From IMG/VR virus record IMGVR_UViG_3300022926_000007, positions 1-64,000 of that record: a DNA stretch of 64,000 nucleotides. One strand, written 5' to 3'. This stretch comes from a virus. The notes under the pieces are model-generated. The model saw nothing but the letters and a program-made list of their open reading frames with translations. It searched no databases and had not been told where the DNA came from. Positions 57,914-64,000 of this stretch are shown piece after piece; positions within the stretch are counted from its first letter, which is position 1, and the number at the start of each line of letters is the position of its first letter. Both the position numbers and the translations under genes were made by a program.

Positions 57914-58129
57914 AATTACCTCTTAATATGTACCTGGTGGGACTTATTGGTTTACCCACAAGCTTTCCAGAAGCGTCCAATCTAATTTTAGATGGTCTGT
58001 ACTCACAGCAAAATAGTGTGTCTTCAGCCACTAGGCCGTAACCCTCACTACCCTCGCCTTACACCCGCTTAAGCGTTGTTCAGCCACAAGGCCAATCAAA
58101 GTTCGAATCTTTAATTGTTTTAACATATT
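57914..58129 (-). ncRNA. Long structured leader ahead of the 42-aa gene and gp32
   Basis: About 215 untranslated bases, richer in G+C than the genes around it. On the minus strand it contains a direct repeat GGCCTTGTGGCTGAA / GGCCTAGTGGCTGAA about 60 bases apart, the palindrome CGCTTAAGCG, a hairpin ATCTAA/TTAGAT, and GTGGG/CCCAC pairing 30-50 bases before the 42-aa gene. No known riboswitch class was recognised. It may be a cis-regulator of gp32 (autoregulation is known in T4) or a stable RNA. Confidence 0.55.
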
Positions 58130-58135
58130 CTGTAT

Positions 58136-58164
58136 AATATAACACACTTTGACTAAAAAGTCAA
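58136..58164 (-). promoter_or_regulatory. Sigma-70-type promoter (TTGACT-N17-TATATT)
   Basis: Minus strand: TTGACT 58159-58164, 17-base spacer, TATATT 58136-58141. Both hexamers are the same as in the promoter at 41655-41683. Reads into the gp32 leader. Confidence 0.78.
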
Positions 58165-58167
58165 TGC

Positions 58168-59031
58168 TCATTTGATATTAAATCTCTTTTTAAATTCAGC
58201 CATATCAATATATTTTAGGTTTATGACCGTACCATCCCATTCTAATACAGGTTTATTAACTTCATTCATATCTCTTAAATTAGGGTTGACCTTGTAAAAT
58301 TGTATCTTTTTATGTGTGTTTCTACCATTAAAGTCCCAAAATGTCTGTTTCCATTGTTGTACCCAATTGACACTTGGTGTAGGTGAGTGATCTGCCACAA
58401 CATAATTGTCTGTGCCTTTGTACATATTGTTGACTTTACCAGTTGTACTATTCAAATCGTGGCCAACTAGATAAATTTCATCAGGTTGTTCTTTGACACA
58501 GGCAATATAACCTGAAGTAGGACCAGCTGCCCAACCTGGATCTTTCTTTTTATCTAATATGTCATTTATACAATTTGACTTATCATTATCTTTTATCCAA
58601 GAAATCTTAATTGTTTTTTGTTGTACGTGTTTTTTTTGTTTTGATTTATCTTTTTTAATTATGTTCACAGCACCAGCCACACTTGAACCGTGCATTACAA
58701 AATGATTTGTTTCTGGTGTTCTTTTATTTTCATAAAAGGCGCCTTCTTCTCTTGCCAATTTTATATCATCTTCACTTACACCAGACTTAATCATATTTTC
58801 ATATAGTTCAGCAGGTACTTTTGACCAGTTTCTAAAATAACATTCATTTTCATATGGGTAATCACTATGATATATTTCGTGCATTATACCTTGGTCTACA
58901 GCTACTAATACATCTGGTGTAAAATCTCTATATAGGGCATTACAACCATATATCTTACCGTGTTCTCTTAACTGTCTTAAATCTATACTTCTACGGCTTT
59001 CACCATTTCCAATACAAAATACTCTTTTCAT
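58168..59031 (-). CDS. Conserved phage protein of unknown function, 287 aa
   Basis: Begins KRVFCIGNGESRRSIDLRQL and REHGKIYGCNALYRDFTPDV, then LVAVDQGIMHEIYHSDYPYE, a Rossmann-like opening with G-x-G-x-S that recalls nucleotide-binding proteins. Later GWAAGPTSGYIACVKEQPDE and IYLVGHDLNSTTGKVNNMYK. This protein is widespread next to gp32/gp59 in T4-like marine phages as far as I recall, always unassigned. ATGA overlap with gp59 suggests that it belongs to the replication operon. Confidence 0.65.
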   Translation of the reverse strand: MKRVFCIGNGESRRSIDLRQLREHGKIYGCNALYRDFTPDVLVAVDQGIMHEIYHSDYPYENECYFRNWSKVPAELYENMIKSGVSEDDIKLAREEGAFYENKRTPETNHFVMHGSSVAGAVNIIKKDKSKQKKHVQQKTIKISWIKDNDKSNCINDILDKKKDPGWAAGPTSGYIACVKEQPDEIYLVGHDLNSTTGKVNNMYKGTDNYVVADHSPTPSVNWVQQWKQTFWDFNGRNTHKKIQFYKVNPNLRDMNEVNKPVLEWDGTVINLKYIDMAEFKKRFNIK

Positions 59032-59639
59032 TTGTTTACAAATACATCTTTCATAATCAGTTTACATTCTGTTTCATTAAACCGAATAAAAGGTTTTAGT
59101 CTGGTAAGCGTAGATGAGATTTTAGGCCATACAACTTTCTCGGTAATTTTTTTATTCCAATTCTTACTAAACGATAAGATTTGGTCAAGCACAATGATGG
59201 TCTGCTGAGCCGCTCTTTTTTGAATAAGTAAACGTAAAAGTCGTGGATGTTGTCCATTATGGCAAACGAAACCATCATCAAAACGAATATTATTCCGAAT
59301 AAAGTCATCACTAATCCGTACGCAATCAGCCCTAAAATGGTAGGCAAATGCTTCTTTACGCTTTTTATAATCCAAGTAAACATCTCTACCATCTCTTTGT
59401 AAAAGATTACCAACCCATCCCTTGCTATCTGTAGCAAAGTTAGCAACAAAGAAATCAAGTATATCATTTTGTCCATATTGTTTGCTCAGTTTGTGAAAGA
59501 AGTATCTATCATTTCTTTTGGTAAATGTTTCAAGTTTACAGTTGACTTTTCCACCATATTGTATATAGTCATAATTTTTTGTGGTAAAATGTAGTTTAAC
59601 ACCCAAATAAACTTTAAATACATCAAACCCTCCATACAT
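59028..59639 (-). CDS. 59: Helicase loader gp59, 203 aa
   Basis: FDVFKVYLGVKLHFTTKNYD, YIQYGGKVNCKLETFTKRND, RYFFHKLSKQYGQNDILDFF and FVANFATDSKGWVGNLLQRD follow the T4 gp59 sequence closely in order (T4: YKLYLMIKQHM, YDVIKYN, RRDKYFFQKLSEKY, FISNLVAN..WIGD). T4 gp59 is 217 aa. It loads the gp41 helicase onto gp32-coated forks, fitting its place two genes upstream of gp32. Confidence 0.88.
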   Translation of the reverse strand: MYGGFDVFKVYLGVKLHFTTKNYDYIQYGGKVNCKLETFTKRNDRYFFHKLSKQYGQNDILDFFVANFATDSKGWVGNLLQRDGRDVYLDYKKRKEAFAYHFRADCVRISDDFIRNNIRFDDGFVCHNGQHPRLLRLLIQKRAAQQTIIVLDQILSFSKNWNKKITEKVVWPKISSTLTRLKPFIRFNETECKLIMKDVFVNK

Positions 59640-59642
59640 AAA

Positions 59643-59858
59643 TTAAATAGGCAATTGGCCACACTTCGGATACTTTAACATCCTCTTATTGGTTGCTTCT
59701 AATTTGATTTTTTCTTTTAATGATTTTGAAATAAGTTTTGATACTGTGCCTGGATCTATTTCGTTTTCTTCACAAAATAATAGCACGGCGTCCATATGAG
59801 AACACCTTTTTTCTTTGACTAGACTTTCAATTTTTAAACTAAATTCTTTACTGTTCAT
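59643..59858 (-). CDS. 33: Late-transcription co-activator gp33, 71 aa
   Basis: From the ATG at 59858: MNSKEFSLKIESLVKEKRCS, HMDAVLLFCEENEIDPGTVS, KLISKSLKEKIKLEATNKRM. This matches the short gp33 of marine T4-like phages, which bridges RNA polymerase and the sliding clamp. T4 gp33 is longer (112 aa). The start is set by AAAGGT before it; the frame open to 59891 would run through the leader hairpin. Its presence fits the many TATAAATA promoters of the window; the gp55 late sigma is not in this window. Confidence 0.78.
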   Translation of the reverse strand: MNSKEFSLKIESLVKEKRCSHMDAVLLFCEENEIDPGTVSKLISKSLKEKIKLEATNKRMLKYPKCGQLPI

Positions 59859-59874
59859 TTCACACCTTTCATAA

Positions 59875-59907
59875 ATGGGGGTTACTACCACTAGCGTTCA
59901 CCCCCAT
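59875..59907 (-). promoter_or_regulatory. Leader hairpin of gp33
   Basis: Minus strand ATGGGGGT and ACCCCCAT pair perfectly over eight bases (59900-59907 with 59875-59882), with a 17-base loop. It lies between the promoter and the ribosome site of gp33 and could modulate translation or protect the message. Confidence 0.6.
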
Positions 59908-59923
59908 AGTTATAACCATTACC

Positions 59924-59952
59924 AATATAACATAATGGTCTTAAATTGTCAA
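59924..59952 (-). promoter_or_regulatory. Sigma-70 promoter (TTGACA-N17-TATATT) for gp33-gp59
   Basis: Minus strand: TTGACA at 59947-59952, 17-base spacer, TATATT at 59924-59929. Reads into gp33, gp59 and the 287-aa gene. Confidence 0.8.
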
Positions 59953-59954
59953 TG

Positions 59955-60290
59955 TTATTTTGGCGCTTCTGTTAAATCAAATGTATGAAATAATATACAT
60001 CTTTCAGCGCCACTTGGTACATCAATAGTTGCTGATGTTTGAGTACCGTCTTCAGATATATAATAAGTTATCATAAAAACAGGTTGACCACCTTCTACCA
60101 TTCCTTCTCTACCCAATGATATACTTACTGGTTTAAACTTATAATGTTTTAGATAGTTTTCTATTTTTTCTGGTGTTGAACACAAAGCTGGTATTTGTTG
60201 AAAATAATAATCACCATAATCGTCTGAATGGTCAGCATTAACAGAAAAAACAAATAAACTTAATATAAAACTTAAAATTAATTTCTTCAT
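59955..60290 (-). CDS. Exported (periplasmic) protein of unknown function, 111 aa
   Basis: MKKLILSFILSLFVFSVNAD is a typical Sec signal peptide (cleavage after NA). The mature part has ALCSTPEKIENYLKHYKFKP, VSISLGREGMVEGGQPVFMI and IDVPSGAERCILFHTFDL, with two cysteines that could form a disulphide. No known fold assigned, although I recall relatives in marine phages and bacteria. A phage protein exported during early infection, placed between the exonuclease and gp33 genes, is unusual. Confidence 0.7.
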   Translation of the reverse strand: MKKLILSFILSLFVFSVNADHSDDYGDYYFQQIPALCSTPEKIENYLKHYKFKPVSISLGREGMVEGGQPVFMITYYISEDGTQTSATIDVPSGAERCILFHTFDLTEAPK

Positions 60291-60327
60291 AGCCTCCTTG
60301 CTGATAAAACGAGGCCACCTTTTTGAT

Positions 60328-61023
60328 CTACTTGCTTATTTTATCTTTGTTTAATTCTTCATAATATTTATAAAAGCCATCAATTGCCTTCATAAGGTCT
60401 TGTTCGTAATCTTTCTTTTCTTTGATAAAACATTGTGAAGTACCATCTTCACTTGCTAATAAAATAACCACTTGTTCTATTGGTGTACCAAATGTTTCTT
60501 CATACATATGAGCATATGCTGTAGTTTGCATAAAGTAATTATCAATCCAACTTTCTTCTCTTTGTTTGTTGGCCGTTTTAAAATCAATTACAGATAGTTT
60601 ACCATTGTATTCAGCAACACAGTCCACTTGACCAGCAATTGTAAGTTTTTTACTATACATAATTGCCTCTAGTAAATGTATGTTATCTATTTGATCTATG
60701 TAAGGTTTTAATAGTTTGAATAAACCTAATGGTAACACATCACGGATTGATGGTGTTTCGTTCTTAATATATTGTTCTACTAAAGTGTGAGTAGCTTTAC
60801 CTCTACGAGCTGCTCTACCCATTTCCCATTGAGCAACTTTCTCACCAATACTGTCACGCCATTTTTGTAAACCATCTTTTTTAAGTTGGCCTAATACTGT
60901 TGTAACTGATGGATAATTTTTACCGTCTATATTGTAAAATCTAAAACCATCTACTTTCATACCTTTGGTTTTAGGAAGTAATGTCTTGTCTAAATCTATA
61001 AATTTAAATTCTTTTTTTGCCAT
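60328..61023 (-). CDS. PD-(D/E)XK exonuclease, RecB/Cas4-like, 231 aa
   Basis: Contains GKNYPSVTTVLGQLKKDGLQ, GKATHTLVEQYIKNE (helix-1 His), HLLEAIMYSKKLTIAGQVDC and LSVIDFKTANKQREESWIDN: GxVD followed by DFK is motif II/III of PD-(D/E)XK nucleases, and YFMQTTAYAHMYEETFG is the QxxxY motif of the RecB/Cas4/lambda-exonuclease type. Close in layout to phage exonucleases and MGME1. It likely acts in recombination or host-DNA breakdown. Own sigma-70 promoter upstream (61054-61082). Confidence 0.85.
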   Translation of the reverse strand: MAKKEFKFIDLDKTLLPKTKGMKVDGFRFYNIDGKNYPSVTTVLGQLKKDGLQKWRDSIGEKVAQWEMGRAARRGKATHTLVEQYIKNETPSIRDVLPLGLFKLLKPYIDQIDNIHLLEAIMYSKKLTIAGQVDCVAEYNGKLSVIDFKTANKQREESWIDNYFMQTTAYAHMYEETFGTPIEQVVILLASEDGTSQCFIKEKKDYEQDLMKAIDGFYKYYEELNKDKISK

Positions 61024-61053
61024 AATATTTCACCTTCATTTATTGTATTCCAT

Positions 61054-61082
61054 AATATATCATAATATAGGGCGTTTGTCAA
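61054..61082 (-). promoter_or_regulatory. Sigma-70 promoter (TTGACA-N17-TATATT) for the exonuclease
   Basis: Minus strand: TTGACA at 61077-61082, 17-base spacer, TATATT at 61054-61059; about 30 bases of leader before the ATG at 61023. Confidence 0.8.
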
Positions 61083-61130
61083 CCCTTAAATGCCCTTTTT
61101 CATATACATATTATTAAGTTCGTCAGGCGT

Positions 61131-61598
61131 TCAGTATTCGTACTTCTCGTATTGTGTCTTACCAAATTGATTTCTAAAAGCTCTCAATAGTTCTTTTCTA
61201 TTTCCTTCTTTTTTGTACGATACGTGTACCCAACCAGAGTTCGGTTCATCTGGACCTTTCCAAAACTCCAATATCATTTGGTCATAATCTAAATTTTGAT
61301 CTATCCAAATTACCAATTCTTGGTTGGAAACTCCAAAGATTTCAAAATCGGCCGCCTGGCCTTTAGCGTGCTGTGAATTTTTGCTTGAGCCAATGGCCTC
61401 ACACAATTCTTCGGATCTAAATCCGGAGCTCACACTTACGACTTTACCAAAGTGATCTCGTACTGGTTGTAAAATTTTTTCACATAATAACTTTAAAGAG
61501 TTAATTTGATCCTCATTAGGATTATTATTAATTCCTTTTCGGTCAGCCGTCTGGCTGGCAACTAGCTCTTTAAGCGTGAAGTTTTTGCTTAATATCAT
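61131..61598 (-). CDS. Peptidase M15-type endolysin, 155 aa
   Basis: KNFTLKELVASQTADRKGIN, VVSVSSGFRSEELCEAIGSS, SQHAKGQAADFEIFGVSNQE and SGWVHVSYKKEGNRK: SGFRS, SQHxxGxAADF and WxHVS give the His-Asp-His zinc site of M15 D-Ala-D-Ala carboxypeptidases/endolysins. No signal peptide, so a holin is required for release. It overlaps the small upstream gene by 29 bases. Main lysis enzyme of the phage, very probably. Confidence 0.88.
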   Translation of the reverse strand: MILSKNFTLKELVASQTADRKGINNNPNEDQINSLKLLCEKILQPVRDHFGKVVSVSSGFRSEELCEAIGSSKNSQHAKGQAADFEIFGVSNQELVIWIDQNLDYDQMILEFWKGPDEPNSGWVHVSYKKEGNRKELLRAFRNQFGKTQYEKYEY

Positions 61599-61740
61599 TT
61601 AGTTTATCCTTTGCTTTTAATTTTAACTTTTTGAGTTCTCTTAATTCAAACCAACTCTTTATACCTCTATCATTATTTCTTCTTTGTTCAATTTCATTTA
61701 CTTTGGTTTTTAGTTCTTTATGTTTTGCTTTCGCTATCAT
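61570..61740 (-). CDS. Small YdcH/DUF465-like helical protein, 56 aa
   Basis: Opens MIAKAKHKELKTKVNEIEQR, then NNDRGIKSWFELRELKKLKL and KAKDKLNDIKQKLHA. The ELKKLKLKxKD segment recalls the DUF465/YdcH helical-hairpin family (LKKxRLxLKDE). Its end overlaps the start of the endolysin gene by 29 bases. Begins two bases before the preceding gene's stop codon (61742). Function unknown. Confidence 0.6.
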   Translation of the reverse strand: MIAKAKHKELKTKVNEIEQRRNNDRGIKSWFELRELKKLKLKAKDKLNDIKQKLHA

Positions 61741-61741
61741 A

Positions 61742-62134
61742 TTAACCTCTCGTTAGTTTTAAGATTTTCTCTATTTGTGCCTTAATGATTGGACCTCTAT
61801 TAGGCCAATGTATGTAAGGCTCGTCACTTTTAGATAGATTATATAAAAATGGTAATATAATCTTTTCTAAATCTTTAAATCTTTGTTGTGTTTCTTCATC
61901 TGATATTTCTTTTGTGATAGTTTCTTTTTCTGCCACAATTTGCATTATCTCATTCATCATTGATTTGATAGATGAAACATCATCTTTGACTTTTGCTATT
62001 TCTAAATTTGAATTTTCTATGACGCTAGGGTCAATAGTTGGTTGTGTTTGTTCGGCAGGTTTTGATACTGGTGTTATACCCCAATCTTCATTAAGGTCAA
62101 ACCCCCTCATATAATCTGGTATATCGTCAGCCAT
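61742..62134 (-). CDS. Conserved hypothetical protein, 130 aa
   Basis: Begins MADDIPDYMRGFDLNEDWGI with TPVSKPAEQTQPTIDPSVIE; residues 50-90 are a coiled-coil (IAKVKDDVSSIKSMMNEIMQ) and the end is DEPYIHWPNRGPIIKAQIEK with ILKLTRG. The DIPDYMRGFDLNEDWGI opening and the YIHWPNRGP phrase are typical of a small conserved protein of T4-like marine phages; role not known. Confidence 0.65.
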   Translation of the reverse strand: MADDIPDYMRGFDLNEDWGITPVSKPAEQTQPTIDPSVIENSNLEIAKVKDDVSSIKSMMNEIMQIVAEKETITKEISDEETQQRFKDLEKIILPFLYNLSKSDEPYIHWPNRGPIIKAQIEKILKLTRG

Positions 62135-62135
62135 A

Positions 62136-62435
62136 TTATTTCCTTTTCCTATGTTTTGCTAATACTTGTTCTGTTTTGGATTGTTTAATAGATTTTTTAC
62201 CATATCTATCTGCTAAAGCACTTTTTGGATGTGCTTCTGCTATTCTACTTAAATTTTCTTTCCATCCACCATCCGTTTTCATTGTTATACCTGAAGCACC
62301 ACTAATAATATTTAGACCTTTAATCACCTGTGTTATGTGTGGATTCTTATCCAAATACTCTTCCATTTCAGAAATAGACATCATTTCATCATATTCTTTA
62401 TTGGTTTTCTTATTTAAAAAAGTATAAATGGGCAT
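62136..62435 (-). CDS. FmdB-like protein without zinc ligands, 99 aa
   Basis: MPIYTFLNKKTNKEYDEMMS with ISEMEEYLDKNPHITQVIKG resembles the FmdB family opening (MPxYxFxC...G) but has no cysteines, so it is a degenerate relative found in T4-like phages. The C-terminal half (WKENLSRIAEAHPKSALADR, then KTEQVLAKHRKRK) is basic. Adjacent, with one-base contacts, to the 62-aa membrane protein. Regulatory or structural role unknown. Confidence 0.6.
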   Translation of the reverse strand: MPIYTFLNKKTNKEYDEMMSISEMEEYLDKNPHITQVIKGLNIISGASGITMKTDGGWKENLSRIAEAHPKSALADRYGKKSIKQSKTEQVLAKHRKRK

Positions 62436-62623
62436 TATTTAAACCAATGATGATATGCTAGATATGGAACCAAAATAGGGTAAACTATATGTTCAACTAT
62501 TTCATATAAAACTAAAAAAGTTAATATTATTGCCCACCATTTAGATGTTTTAGCTTTATCAGCGACATAACCAAAAATCTTAGCGTGAGTTCTACCTATC
62601 TTTTGTATAAGTTTATTGAACAT
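62435..62623 (-). CDS. Small single-pass membrane protein, 62 aa
   Basis: One membrane segment (WWAIILTFLVLYEIVEHIVY, PILVPYLAYHHWF) after a basic N-terminus MFNKLIQKIGRTHAKIFGYV. Topology N-in is predicted from charge. The last residues HHWFK are aromatic. Could be a holin-like or host-membrane protein; it lies near the endolysin (about 0.8 kb upstream of it), which makes a lysis role thinkable but unproven. Confidence 0.55.
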   Translation of the reverse strand: MFNKLIQKIGRTHAKIFGYVADKAKTSKWWAIILTFLVLYEIVEHIVYPILVPYLAYHHWFK

Positions 62624-62624
62624 A

Positions 62625-62846
62625 TTATTGTTTAAAAGGATCTTTTGTTATAAAATACTTTTCTAGCATTTCTAATTGATCGTCATACTCAGCTATAATC
62701 TTTAATTCATTTTCAATTGTTTCTACAACATCTGGATGTTCAGCAATACCATTTACTTTTTGTAATAATATTTCAACATTTGCTCTATGTTTATCTATAT
62801 GTCCTGTAGCGTGTGATTTTAAAGCTTCTATTAATGCTTCTCTCAT
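62625..62846 (-). CDS. Conserved small helical protein, 73 aa
   Basis: Begins MREALIEALKSHATGHIDKH and continues RANVEILLQKVNGIAEHPDV, VETIENELKIIAEYDDQLEM. Entirely helical in appearance, with a conserved-looking AxGHIxKHRxNVE. I recall such a protein in many marine T4-like phages, function unknown. ATGA overlap with the 38-aa frame. Confidence 0.6.
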   Translation of the reverse strand: MREALIEALKSHATGHIDKHRANVEILLQKVNGIAEHPDVVETIENELKIIAEYDDQLEMLEKYFITKDPFKQ

Positions 62847-62959
62847 TGTTCTAACTCCTTTATTTGTTCTTCACTTAATTCAGATTCTTTTAATCCTTCT
62901 CTTAACATTTGTATTTGGGGTCCCGTTATTGTTTCTGTGTAATCAAACTCTATTATCAT
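62843..62959 (-). CDS. Very small acidic protein, 38 aa
   Basis: Opens MIIEFDYTETITGPQIQMLR and continues EGLKESELSEEQIKELEQ. ATGA overlaps on both sides show that it is part of the translated chain between 63162 and 62625. Highly acidic; looks like a strand followed by a helix. No function can be given. Confidence 0.6.
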   Translation of the reverse strand: MIIEFDYTETITGPQIQMLREGLKESELSEEQIKELEQ

Positions 62960-63162
62960 ACTAATCCACTCCATCCATTATCTGGTTCTATTGTTTTTTT
63001 TCTTTTAAAACTACCTTTGCCTTTTTTAGGTTTAACTACCTTTGATTTATACTTCGGTGTTCTAACCTCTTTGGCCATAGGATTAGTTTTAAAAATCCTG
63101 TTGTACTCTTCCTCGTATTTCTTATTAGTTATACGGCTTCTACCGTCCCATTTACCTGGCAT
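62956..63162 (-). CDS. Small basic protein, about 68 aa
   Basis: Start at 63162 (MPGKWDGRSRITNKKYEEEY) is preferred to the frame open to 63219, since this ATG overlaps the end of the previous gene and the upstream residues look unrelated. The centre is KEVRTPKYKSKVVKPKKGKG, strongly basic. Possibly nucleic-acid binding. MPGKWxGxSR-type proteins seem common in marine T4-like phages (recollection). Confidence 0.55.
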   Translation of the reverse strand: MPGKWDGRSRITNKKYEEEYNRIFKTNPMAKEVRTPKYKSKVVKPKKGKGSFKRKKTIEPDNGWSGLV

Positions 63163-63724
63163 TTCCAATACTCTTTTGATACCACTCTGGAACAACTGCT
63201 GGAGCTTTCCAAGTAGCAAATCTTTGTTTCTTCATAATATAATAGTTACGATAACTACCAACTACATCACCTGGTATTTTACATTCATCTGGCATAGCAG
63301 GTGTTGGATCAGTAGCAATTTTATTTATCTCAGCATTTTTAGGTGGGTGTTTTAACAAATCACCTAGTTTTTGAATTGCTAAGTGGTTTTTTGTGTGATT
63401 ATATCTTTTTTTGTATTCTTCATTTAGAGCCATCATATGTCTATACAACCACAAATAGTTATAAGCAGATTCAAATAACCATAATGTACTAGGGTGTTTT
63501 ATCCAGCCTGCCTTATACAATACGGCCTCCATATTTGAATTAGGATGTTTCCATCTTTTTATCTTACGACCATTTTTTGTTTTATCATAGTATTCTGTAC
63601 CATCTAATACTCTATGACAAGTAGATAACAATTGTGCTGATTCTAAAATCATTTTGACCACGTGTTTATCACAACTCATTTGAGCAGCTTTAATAGGGTC
63701 TTTATCTAAGTAAAATATATTCAT
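63152..63724 (-). CDS. Conserved phage protein, 190 aa
   Basis: MNIFYLDKDPIKAAQMSCDK, HVVKMILESAQLLSTCHRVL, HPNSNMEAVLYKAGWIKHPS, TLWLFESAYNYLWLYRHMMA. The Cys-Asp-Lys-His and CHR/HP motifs with many conserved polar residues suggest an enzyme, but no named family is recognised with certainty. Found in many T4-like marine phages by recollection. Late and early promoter signals were not seen near it. Confidence 0.65.
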   Translation of the reverse strand: MNIFYLDKDPIKAAQMSCDKHVVKMILESAQLLSTCHRVLDGTEYYDKTKNGRKIKRWKHPNSNMEAVLYKAGWIKHPSTLWLFESAYNYLWLYRHMMALNEEYKKRYNHTKNHLAIQKLGDLLKHPPKNAEINKIATDPTPAMPDECKIPGDVVGSYRNYYIMKKQRFATWKAPAVVPEWYQKSIGNAR

Positions 63725-63733
63725 TGTACCTCC

Positions 63734-64000
63734 CTAATATACAGCATTTTCATATTTTGTTTGTTTATTTAATTTGCTTTCAACATTATCTATTTTTTTG
63801 TATAAGATAATTAAATCATTTTTCAATTGTTTCATATACATTGATAAATCATAGTCTATACTACCCAACTCTTTTTTTACATCATTTAATTTTTCATCAA
63901 TAAATGAATTGTCAACTGTACTTTCTACTTTTACATCAAGCACTTTATCTTCTAGCATAACCAAACTACGTTTTACTTTTGTTTCAGACTCTTTAATATT
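63734..64000 (-). CDS. Coiled-coil protein, C-terminal part, open at the right edge
   Basis: The frame ends at 63734 (stop) and contains MLEDKVLDVKVESTVDNSFI, DVKKELGSIDYDLSMYMKQL and LKNDLIILYKKIDNVESKLN, a coiled coil. Upstream of the first Met (63958) the frame stays open to the window edge (NIKESETKVKRSLV), so this is either a 74-aa protein or the tail of a longer one. Which of these is right cannot be settled here. Confidence 0.55.
   Translation of the reverse strand, partial: NIKESETKVKRSLVMLEDKVLDVKVESTVDNSFIDEKLNDVKKELGSIDYDLSMYMKQLKNDLIILYKKIDNVESKLNKQTKYENAVY

Noticed and set aside
58090-58115. TTCGAAT flanked by AAAG/CTTT, like a tRNA T arm
   Set aside because: No matching acceptor, D or anticodon stems; taken as a small hairpin of the gp32 leader.
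59096-59476. Hydrophobic 126-aa frame that looks like a membrane protein
   Set aside because: Shadow frame within gp59; gp59 motifs are convincing in the other frame and no start signal is present.
1-64000. CRISPR arrays, insertion sequences, integrase or attachment sites
   Set aside because: No regularly spaced repeats, transposase or recombinase motifs seen; the accessory island has no visible terminal repeats.

Overview
The window is the structural and early-gene region of a strongly AT-rich, T4-type marine myovirus. It carries recognisable homologues of the T4 baseplate genes (gp25, gp6, a gp7-position protein, gp8, gp53, gp48, gp54, gp5, gp26, a gp29-like tape measure), gp4, gp32, gp33 and gp59. 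There are no photosynthesis genes. The single tRNA is a tRNA-His without the extra G(-1) and with A73, a form known from a group of alphaproteobacteria that includes Pelagibacter. Together with the base composition this suggests a pelagiphage-like virus, but a cyanophage-like host cannot be excluded, because a glutamine-riboswitch (Downstream-peptide type) element known mainly from cyanobacteria and cyanophages is also present.

Layout. 1-4.6 kb: repeat-rich fibre/virion genes, leftward. 4.65-23.0 kb: an accessory island of 26 reading frames in two divergent, tightly overlapping operons that start from one intergenic region at 12463-12519. The leftward arm has five Fe(II)/2-oxoglutarate oxygenase-like proteins, a PLP enzyme, GNAT, methyltransferase, peroxiredoxin, FMN reductase, desaturase and SDR. 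The rightward arm has glycosyltransferases, SGNH hydrolase, DegT aminotransferase, radical SAM proteins (one split in two), carbamoyltransferase, two nitroreductases and a methyltransferase. 23.0-41.6 kb: leftward virion genes, including a DUF4815-type protein cut in two by a Hint domain, then gp8, gp7-like, gp6, gp25 and PAAR. 41.7-43.6 kb: a rightward run of small early-type genes ending in tRNA-His and tandem hairpins. 43.7-44.5 kb: a short peptide gene behind a glutamine riboswitch, and a half-size Na/Pi cotransporter. 44.6-56.8 kb: leftward baseplate hub, tape measure and chaperone genes, with gp4 inverted among them. 56.8-61.1 kb: replication and late-transcription genes (gp32, gp59, gp33, PD-(D/E)XK exonuclease). 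61.1-64 kb: endolysin and small conserved genes.

Regulation is unusually legible. Leftward virion genes are preceded by T4-type late promoters (TATAAATA or NATAAATA), fitting the presence of gp33. Early-type genes are preceded by near-consensus sigma-70 promoters, every one with a 17-bp spacer. gp32 is followed by a strong intrinsic terminator. A perfect -1 slippery heptamer sits immediately before the gp26 stop, and the short frame behind it has no start codon near its beginning; it lies just upstream of the tape-measure region, as in frameshifted tail-assembly chaperones of other phages.

Most novel candidates: the divergent oxygenase/radical-SAM/glycosyltransferase island, in which both TauD-like enzymes have Asn instead of the metal-binding Asp; the Hint-interrupted structural protein; the glutamine riboswitch with a possible operator; the gp26 frameshift; and a long structured leader ahead of gp32. 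No database search was possible, so all family names come from motif recognition and gene order.
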